27,786 nucleotides of DNA from Zygnema cylindricum (Eukaryota; Streptophyta; Zygnematophyceae; Zygnematales; Zygnemataceae): contig JBBHKE010001073.1 in NCBI GenBank assembly GCA_037447655.1, positions 64,001 through 91,786 of the forward strand, read 5' to 3'. Numbering within the stretch: position 1 is the stretch's first letter; the number at the start of each line of letters is the position of its first letter. The notes under the pieces were generated by a model. That model ran no database searches. It was not told the origin of the DNA and saw only the letters and a list, made by a program, of their open reading frames with translations. This document shows, piece after piece, positions 21,186-27,786 of this stretch. The position numbers and the translations under genes were made by a program.

Positions 21186-21612
21186 AGATATTTTTTGCTC
21201 TTCCTCCTTTTTGTTTTTTTCTAACTGTTTTTCCGGTTTTTTTTTCTTTCCTTGTTCTCTTCTTCTTTTTTTTTTTTTTTCCTTTTTTTTTTTTTATTTT
21301 TCCCCTTTTTTTTTTTTTTCTTCCTCCTCGATGCAACTCTTTTGTGATTTTTTTTTTCTCTTTTATTTTTCTGAATAGAGACAAAGAGAGAGAGAGAGAG
21401 AATAATATTCTTAGCTTAAGAAGCAAAAACTTAGTTAAAAAAAAAGAAAAAGATTGATCAACGGAGACTATCAAAAATTAAAAACTAAAGACCAAAAGTG
21501 AAGAAAAAGTGAAAAAAAAAGTGAAAAAAAAAGTGATTTACAGGGAGATACTGAGAGAGTGAATGACTAAATACAAAAAAAAAGGACCTTTTCAAAGCTG
21601 TAACGTCTCCTG

Positions 21613-22260
21613 CAAAACTTTTCTGAAAAGAAAAATAACTTTGGTATTAGACAAGATAGTTTGATATTTCACAGTCAAAGAAAAAAAAGATAAACATAAC
21701 GTGACAATTCACATAGTGTGAACAGGCAAAGAGAGTCCGTACAAAGGACGAAGTTTAAGTCCGTACAAGGGGCGAAGCTTTTCACGAGGCGAATCTTATA
21801 GCACTACGTGGCAGAAATTCACGCTGCAGTACAGTACAATAGAGTACAGTACAATACCGTATCGTACTAAAATAATCCAATGTACATTGTATCGTACAAA
21901 AAGCTTAGAATCTCAACAGAAGCTACAGTACAGTACAGTACTGTACTGTATAGTACAACACAGTACGGAAAATTATATCCGTATCACACTAACATCCAAT
22001 ATGTACCTGTACAAAACTGAACCGTACAGAAGTTTGACAATGCCAAATCCGAGATAACCGTACAGTTTCTGTTCAAACTTCAAAACAGAGCGAGTACGGC
22101 TTATAGAGTACACGTATTTAATCCCGTATTATATTTTGTGGCGAATCTTATATAAGAGCGTGGACAATTCGTCAATTTGTCAATTTGTCAATTTCATTCA
22201 TAAGTTTGGCATCAGCTACAGTGCCGTACAGAACCGTACAAATTGTATCGGTAAGAGACT
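21613..22260. repeat. GTAC-rich palindromic and short tandem repeat region
   Basis: Dense CAGTAC / GTACTG motifs, including the perfect palindrome ACAGTACAGTACTGTACTGT near 21928-21948. There are repeated GTCCGTACAA..GG.CGAAG units (about 21736-21780), and GTCAATTT appears three times at about 22170-22192. No gene is seen. Confidence 0.6.
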
Positions 22261-22261
22261 A

Positions 22262-22430
22262 TAAGTAGTGTCGATGTTTTTTCACAAATTTAAGACATAT
22301 TTCTCCGTGCACACATGTGCGAATTTCGATAAGAAGACCGCCAAGCGGAAGCAGACTATCCTGCCGCTTAATCGTGACCGTCAGATTTAAAATCTCACAA
22401 GTGGGCAAAGAGAGAAGTTGTTCAATTACG
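22262..22430. mobile_element. Decayed family B foldback element
   Basis: GTAGTGTCGATGTTTTTTC, AAATTTAAGACATATTTC and TCCGTGCACACA parallel the left arm of the family B elements. CACAAGTGGGCAAAGAGAG and AAGTTGTTCAATTA parallel the right arm. The central part does not match. Confidence 0.5.
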
Positions 22431-22437
22431 CGCTCCC

Positions 22438-23300
22438 ACCCACACTCTTTTCCCCCATCTCGCCACGCCCATGTCTCCCCCTCCCTTTACCTCTCTCTCC
22501 CTCTATATCCATGTATCCCTCTCTCCCTTTCCCTCCCTGTCTCCATCTCCCTCTCCACCCTTTCCCTCTACCCTCCTCTCCCCCTCTCACCCTCTCCCCC
22601 AATCCCCCTCCACCTCTCCCCCTCTACCACTCTCCCGCTCTTCCCCGCTCCCCCTCTCCACATTTCCCCTTTTCCCCCTTTACCCTCTCCCTCTCCCCCT
22701 CTCGACCTCTCCCATTTCCCTCTCTCTTCCCCTCTCTGTAAAATTCCTCCCCTCTCACCTTCTCTCTCTCCCCCACCACCTCTCCCTCCCTCTCTCTCCC
22801 CCCTACTCTACCTTCACTTTCTCCCTCTCTCTCCCACTATCCCATCTCCCTCTCTCTCCCTCTCTCTCCCTCTTTCTCCCACTCTCTCTCCCTCTTTCTC
22901 CCTCCATCTACCACTCTATTTCCCTGTATCTCTCCCTCTCTTTCTCCTTCTCCTCTTTACCTCTCTCTCTCCTATCCCTCCTCTCCTCCTCTCCCTTCAT
23001 CCCTCCTCTCACTCCTCTCTCTCCCCTCTCCCCTCCCTCCCCTCTCTCCTCGCTCTCCTCCCTCTCCTCCCTCCTGGCCCCCTCCACCCTCTCCTACCTC
23101 ACCTCTCTCCTCCACATCTCCCCTTTCCTTCCTTAACCCCCTCTCCTCCCTCTACCCACTCTCCTCCCTCTCTCTCCCTCTCCCTCTCTCCATCTCTCCT
23201 CTCCCTCTCACCCCCTCTCCCCCAATCTCCATCTTTCCCTCTCTCCCCTCTCCCTCCCTCTCTCCCTCCCTCTCTCTCTCCCTGAATTTCTCCTCCCCCC
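22438..23300 (+). repeat. Pyrimidine-only low-complexity tract (CTCTCCC-type), about 0.86 kb
   Basis: Almost entirely C and T on plus. The long frames over it (for example 22317-23285) give Ser/Pro/Leu-only translations open in several frames at once, a composition artefact. Confidence 0.9.
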
Positions 23301-25985
23301 TTCAGGAAAAGGAGAAGGGAAGAGAGAGGGAGAGGAGAGAGAGGGGAAGAGGGAGAGGGAGAATTAAAGCGAGAGAGTGGAGAGGAGAGAGAGGGTTAGG
23401 GTGAGAGAGGGAAAGGGCGAGGGAGGGGAGGAGGAGAAGGAGAAGGAGATGGGAAAAAGGAGAGGGGGAGAGATAGGAAAAGCGAAAGGGAGAGAGGTTG
23501 AGAGGTAGGGGGAGGAGGGGGAGAGTGAGGGTTAGGGAGGGGAAGAAGGAAAGGGCGAGGGCGAAGGAGAGGGAGAGGGGAAGGGAAAGGGAGAAAGTGA
23601 GACAGTGTGAGTGGGAGAGAGAGAGTGATAGAGAGAGGGAGAAAAATAAGGGAGAGGGAGAAGGTTGGGAGAAGGAGAGGAAGAGGGATAGAGAAAGGAA
23701 GTAGGAAAAGGAGAGGGAGAGCAGCAGGACGGAGGGGAAAAAGAAGAGGGGGGGAGTGAGGGAGAGCGAGAGCGAGAGAGATTGAGAAGGAGAGGGAGGA
23801 GGGGGAGAAGGAGACGGAGAGGGAAAGAGATAGGGACAGAGAGAAGGAGAGCGAGAGGGAGAGAGAGTAAGAGGCAGAGAGGGTAAGAGGGAGAAGGAGA
23901 AAGTGAGGGATAGCTCTCCCCTCTATTCTCCCCTCTATAAGAAGAAGGTGGGATAGGAGAGGTTGATTGAAATGACGATGGCGACGGAGTGGGAGAGAGA
24001 CAGAGAGATGAAGAAAGAGAGGGAGGGGGATAGGAAGAAGGAGAAGGAGAGGAAGAGGGAGAGGGATAGGGAGAAAGTTGGTAAGAGGGAGGGGGACAGG
24101 AAGAGGGAGAGGGAGAAGGAGACGGAAAGGAATAAGGCGGGAAGGAGAGAGAGGGACAGCGAGAGGAAGAAAAATTTGGATGGAGAGGGAGAAGGAGAGG
24201 GAAAGTGAGATGTTTAGGGAGAGGGACAAGGAGAAAGAAAGAGCGACGGAGAGGGAGAGGAAGAAGGAGACGGCGAGGGATAGGGAGTTGGACAGAGAGA
24301 CTGAGAGCGAGTGAGAGGGTTAGGGAGGGAGTGGGAGAGGAAGAGGGAGAGGGAGAGAGAGATGGAGAGGAAGGAGACAGAGAGTGAAAGGGAGAGGTAC
24401 AGAGAGATGGGGAGCGAGAGGGAGAGAGAGTGAGAAGAGGAGGTAGAGGGAGAGGGAGAGGGAGAGGGAGTGAGCGAGAGAGAAGGAGAGGAAGGAGAGA
24501 GAGTGAAATGGAGAAGGACAGAGAGATGGGAAGCGAGAGGGAGAGGGAGAGGGAGAGGGAGAGGGAGCGGGGGCGGGGGGAGATGGAGAGGGAGTGAGCG
24601 AGGGAGAGGAGAGGAAAAGGGAGAGGGATAGAGAGGCGGAGGGGGAGACCGAGAGGGAGAGGAAGAAGGAGAAGGAGAGCAATAAAGAGAGATTGAGAGG
24701 GAGAAGGAGAGGGAGAGTGAGGTGGTTAGGGAGAGGGACAGGCAGAATGAAAGAGCGAGGGACAGGGAGAAGGAGACAGAGAGGGAAAGGGAGAGGGAGA
24801 GATAATGGAGTGCGAGAGGGAGAGGGATAGAGAGAGTGAGAGGGGAGGGGAGGAGGGGGAGAGTGAGATGGTTAGGTAGAGGGAGAGGGAGAGGGAAAAG
24901 GAGGGGGAGGGAGAGGGAGTGAGGGTGGGAGAGGGAGACGGACAGGCAGAGGGATAGGGAGGCGGAGGGGGAGAGGTAGGGTAAGAGGGAGAGTGAGAAG
25001 GAGTAGAAGACGAAGAGGAATAAGGTTACGGGGAGAGAGAGGGAGATAGCTTGAGAGGGAGAGAGTGAAGGAGAGGGAGAGTGAGGGGGTTAGGGAGATT
25101 GACAGGGAGAAGGAAAGAGCGAGGGAGAGGGAGAAGGAGACGGAGAAGGAAAGGGAGAGGGACAGAAAGTTGGAGAGCGAGTGGGAGAGAGAGAGAGAGT
25201 GGTGGAGGGAGAAGTAGAGGGAGAGTGAGGTGGTTAGGGAGAGGGACAGGCAGAATGAAAGAGCGAGGGAGAGGGAGAGGGAGAAGGAGACGGAGACGGA
25301 AAAGGAGAGGGACAGGTAATGGAGAGCGAGAGGGAGATTGAGAGTGAGAGGGGAGGGGAGGAGGGGGAGAGTGAGAGGGTTAGGGAGAGGGAGAGGGATA
25401 GGGAGAGGGAGAGGGAGAGGGAGAGGGAGAGGGAGAGGGAGGGGGAGAGTGAGAGGGTGAGGGAGAGGGAGAAGGAGAGGGAGAGGGAGTGTGGGAAGGA
25501 GAGGGAGTGCGGGAGGGAAAGGGAGACGGACAGGGACAGGGAGAGTGAGAGGGAGAGCGAGAAGGAGAAGGAGACGAAGAGGAATAAGTATATGGGGAGA
25601 GAGAGGGAGATAGCTTGAGGTGGAGAGGGAGAAGGAGAGGGAGAGGGTTAGGGAGAGGGACAGGGAGAAGAAAGGACGAGGGAGAGGGAGAAGGAGACGG
25701 AGAAGGAAAGGGAGAGGGAAAGAAAGATGGAGAGCGAGAGGGAGAGAGAGAGTGAGAGGGAGAAGTAGAGGGAGAGAGAGAGGGAAATAGAGAGGGAGAG
25801 GGAGAGTGGGAGGGAAATAGAGAGGGAGAGGAACATGGTGTGAGCAAGGGAGGAGGATAGGGAGAGCTCTCCCCTCTATTCCGTGGGAGAAGGAGAGGTT
25901 TATTGAAAGGTCGATGGCGAGGGAGGAGTAGAGGGAGAGTAAGATAGTGAAGGAGAGGGAGAGGGAGATGGGGAGAGTGAGTGTC
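23301..25985 (+). repeat. Purine-only low-complexity tract (GAGGGA-type), about 2.7 kb
   Basis: Almost entirely G and A on plus, with scattered T or C. Higher-order structure is visible: GGTTAGG landmarks at 24724, 24870, 25088, 25232 and 25378 (mostly 144-146 bp apart). A mixed island recurs at 23914 and 25864. Frames here (for example minus 24872-26092) are artefacts. Confidence 0.9.
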
Positions 25986-26044
25986 AGCTCTAGCTCTTGC
26001 TTTTGGCATATCGTCCTTTTCCTGTCCCTCTTTCTTCTTCCAAC

Positions 26045-26230
26045 TCTCCTTTCTTTCTTCCTTAGGCCATTTCGATAATTTTGACCTTTCAAATTTCAGT
26101 TTTTCACGCCATTGTTTGAAATTTGCAGTTGGAGGGAAGACAAATCAGAAAAGGTAGGTCAGATGCATGGGTGAAAAACTAAAATTCGGAAGGTCAAATT
26201 ATCGAAACGGCCGAAGGAAGGAAGAAAGAA
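26045..26230. mobile_element. Foldback MITE, separate family
   Basis: Left arm TTCCTTAGGCCATTTCGATA, ATTTTGACCTT, AGTTTTTCA pairs with right arm TGAAAAACT, AAGGTCAAATTATCGAAACG, GCCGAAGGAA. Its terminal sequence differs from the TACACCG families. The interior (TTGTTTGAAATTTGC to GATGCATGGG, about 26113-26171) is repeated just outside at about 26230-26291. Confidence 0.65.
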
Positions 26231-26293
26231 TTGTTTGAAATTTGCGATTGGCAGGAAGACAAAGTAAAAAAGTTAGGTGAGATGCATGGGTTG

Positions 26294-27106
26294 AATCCAT
26301 GGTTGTGGCAAGGGTTTGTGTGCATATTCATAATTTCCTTTGGTTTCCTACATATGTTGACTCGCTTTTTCGGGTAGATATTGCACCAAATCGGGAAAAA
26401 AAAAACTTTGAATCGATTTTTTACTTTGTACCGCCAAAATCGAAAATCGAAAAAATTCCCATCGACGTTGACACTCAACGATGGGCACTATTAACTAAAC
26501 CTTTATTATTATCAGTCTGAGGGGCTGGACATTACCGTGGTCCAACAATCAAGTGGTTTGATACTTCGGTTTTGTTGAACCAAACCCTAAAAGTTGTATA
26601 TATGTTTCACCATTTTTTGGGGAAAACACTGAATGCTGGTGACTATGAAAGTACGGATGATCTTGGTGGATAATGAATAATTAGGTAATGATGATGAAAA
26701 TTTGAGGGATGACCTTCATGGGGTAGATCTAATGTTAGGTGAAGGATTTGCCGATGTTTGTGTGTTCTTGAGGGAAGCAAAAGCATAAGATATGGACTGC
26801 TCAAGTGCAAAAATAATCAATAAGATTGCCATATAGTTGATCTTATGTTTATTCTTTGTAGATTTCAATGCGTGAGTCAAAATCAAGAATTACATTAAAA
26901 TACAATTACACATAATCCAACGGATGATAAAAACTCTATTCGTAACATTAACCCCTTTCAAAAATATTTTTTTCCTGTCTTAGTAAAGGAGGTCAAAATA
27001 CCACATTAGACTGCTAACTGCTTATCAAAATCTCTGTGTTCCTTTTCATCAGCTGACTTTTGTTCATCTGCCATGAGGAGTATCTAATCCCATCCCTCTT
27101 CTATTT
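26294..27106. other. Intergenic stretch, no supported gene
   Basis: Short frames on both strands (for example plus 26299-26520) overlap each other and show no domain. A small coding-like plus segment (DDLHGVDLMLGEGFADVCVF) near 26701-26790 is closed by stops on both sides. Confidence 0.4.
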
Positions 27107-27775
27107 TCAACCAATCCGTTCAATGACAATAGAGTCTAACATAAGACCAGACTTCCAGTGACAAAATTCTTTTACTGACACATAAAATTCTAGTAAAGAG
27201 AACTCATCTTCGACAGCTTCTACTTCCACGGTCCCTATTTCTATTTCTCGCCAATCCACGTAAACCTTGTTAAGCGCCTTCGCAAACATCCTCATGTACT
27301 CCGCCAAATGTTCACTACCTTCACCCTTAATCCTCTCCCCCTTTTGTGTTTCTACTTCCCCATCAAGTAACAATGTCCTATAGATTTCCCCCATAAGATC
27401 TCCTCCTTCTACTTCATCATCATCATTATCCCTTAGCACCATCTTCACAAATTCTTCCGCTTCTTTTTCGTCATTACCTATCCTTATTCTCTTTCCCATT
27501 TGCTTTTCCCCTTCCCCATCAAAATCTCCTGCCTTTCTTTTCCCTCCCACATATTCTTCTCTCTCTCCCTCTCTCTCTCCCTCTCTCTCTCCCTCTCTCT
27601 CTCCCTCTCTCTCTCCCTCTCTCTCTTCCTCTCTCTCTCCCGCTCTTTCATCAACACCCCAAGACTCATCATCCTCTCCAGGAAATAAAGGAAACTCGGA
27701 GGCTTGAGCTTTAGGGTTTTTAATCTGAACAATCTTTTTAACTTCCGTACCATTCCCAAAACTTGCCTCAAACAT
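27107..27775 (-). CDS. Acidic low-complexity protein of unknown function (possibly partial at window edge)
   Basis: Open frame of 222 codons from ATG at 27775-27773 to TGA at 27109-27107. No in-frame stop lies between this ATG and the window end, so the true start or an upstream exon may lie outside. Residues about 43-75 are an EGER-type charged repeat encoded by a 12-bp unit (period measured as 12 in 27557-27645), which keeps frame. Basic clusters GKRKAG and GKRIRIG (about 78-100) could be a nuclear localisation signal. The C-terminal ~90 residues (EHLAEYMRMFAKALNKVYVDW onward, with FSLLEFYVSVKEF) have ordinary globular composition, which argues that this is a real gene or exon. I do not recognise the family. 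The N-terminal MFEASF....VKKIV is only faintly like a sliding-clamp start and I do not rely on it. Confidence 0.55.
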   Translation of the reverse strand: MFEASFGNGTEVKKIVQIKNPKAQASEFPLFPGEDDESWGVDERAGEREEEREGEREGEREGEREGEREGEREEYVGGKRKAGDFDGEGEKQMGKRIRIGNDEKEAEEFVKMVLRDNDDDEVEGGDLMGEIYRTLLLDGEVETQKGERIKGEGSEHLAEYMRMFAKALNKVYVDWREIEIGTVEVEAVEDEFSLLEFYVSVKEFCHWKSGLMLDSIVIERIG

Positions 27776-27786
27776 GAGTTTAAAAG

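Larger units (their letters stand above)
16508..21612. repeat. Segmental duplication, copy 2
   Basis: Direct-orientation partner of 3621-7215, starting at CAATTTGCT and ending near CGTCTCCTG. It is longer than copy 1 because of extra DNA at about 16564-17380 (A-rich on plus, no gene seen), about 18840-19080 (inside intron 3) and the minisatellite at 19385-19900. Intron 2 is shorter (275 against 531 nt). The 3' flank (17380-18475) has pyrimidine tracts at about 17475-17515 and 18063-18180 but no supported gene. Confidence 0.85.

Noticed and set aside
22317-23285. 322-codon plus-strand open frame
   Set aside because: Composed almost only of Ser, Pro and Leu from CT-only DNA, and open in overlapping frames too. 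It is a composition artefact.
23396-24229. 277-codon minus-strand open frame
   Set aside because: Same low-complexity artefact as the neighbouring tract frames.
24872-26092. 406-codon minus-strand open frame
   Set aside because: Ser/Leu/Pro translation of the purine tract's complement. Stop codons are simply unlikely in such sequence.

Overview
The window looks like nuclear DNA from a eukaryote. It has spliceosomal GT-AG introns, a long non-coding fraction, foldback (MITE-like) transposons, and kilobase-scale purine/pyrimidine low-complexity DNA. Telomere-like TTTTAGGG/CCCTAAAA blocks near 15.8-16.1 kb would fit a green-lineage (algal or plant-like) host, but that is only suggestive and I cannot name the organism. 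Few genes can be supported.

The best-supported content is a pair of paralogous four-exon genes on the minus strand (4619-6799 and 18476-21185). I assembled them from splice sites. Each encodes a 195-residue Mpo1-like (DUF962/YGL010w family) membrane protein. All introns are phase 0 and exon lengths are identical in the two copies (115, 21, 24 and 35 codons). They lie in a direct segmental duplication (about 3621-7215 and 16508-21612) that includes introns and flanks. The downstream copy keeps residues typical of the family. The upstream copy has radical changes in exons 2-3 and a weakened splice donor, and may be losing function. In the downstream copy, the exon 3/intron 3 donor region has been amplified into a minisatellite. 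A third likely coding region, an acidic low-complexity ORF of unknown function, lies at the right edge (27107-27775, minus).

Region by region: 1-1550 is a nest of foldback elements holding a 493-bp hAT-like MITE with an 8-bp target-site duplication and a C51/G24 palindrome. 1551-3400 holds dispersed and tandem repeats and AT-rich DNA with no credible gene. 3405-3607 is a foldback element next to duplicon copy 1 (3621-7215). 7216-12310 is a repeat-rich interval with three more foldback elements and an apparent ~2.07-kb insertion that splits an older repeat. 13070-16420 is a more GC-balanced block of broken reading frames with head-to-head telomere-like repeats. Duplicon copy 2 follows. 21613-22430 has GTAC-rich palindromes and a decayed foldback element. 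22438-25985 is a 3.5-kb pyrimidine-then-purine tract. 26045-26293 is another foldback element, and the edge ORF closes the window.

Nothing shows the genes working together as a pathway. The coherent stories are gene duplication with divergence, and repeat-driven remodelling of introns and intergenic DNA.
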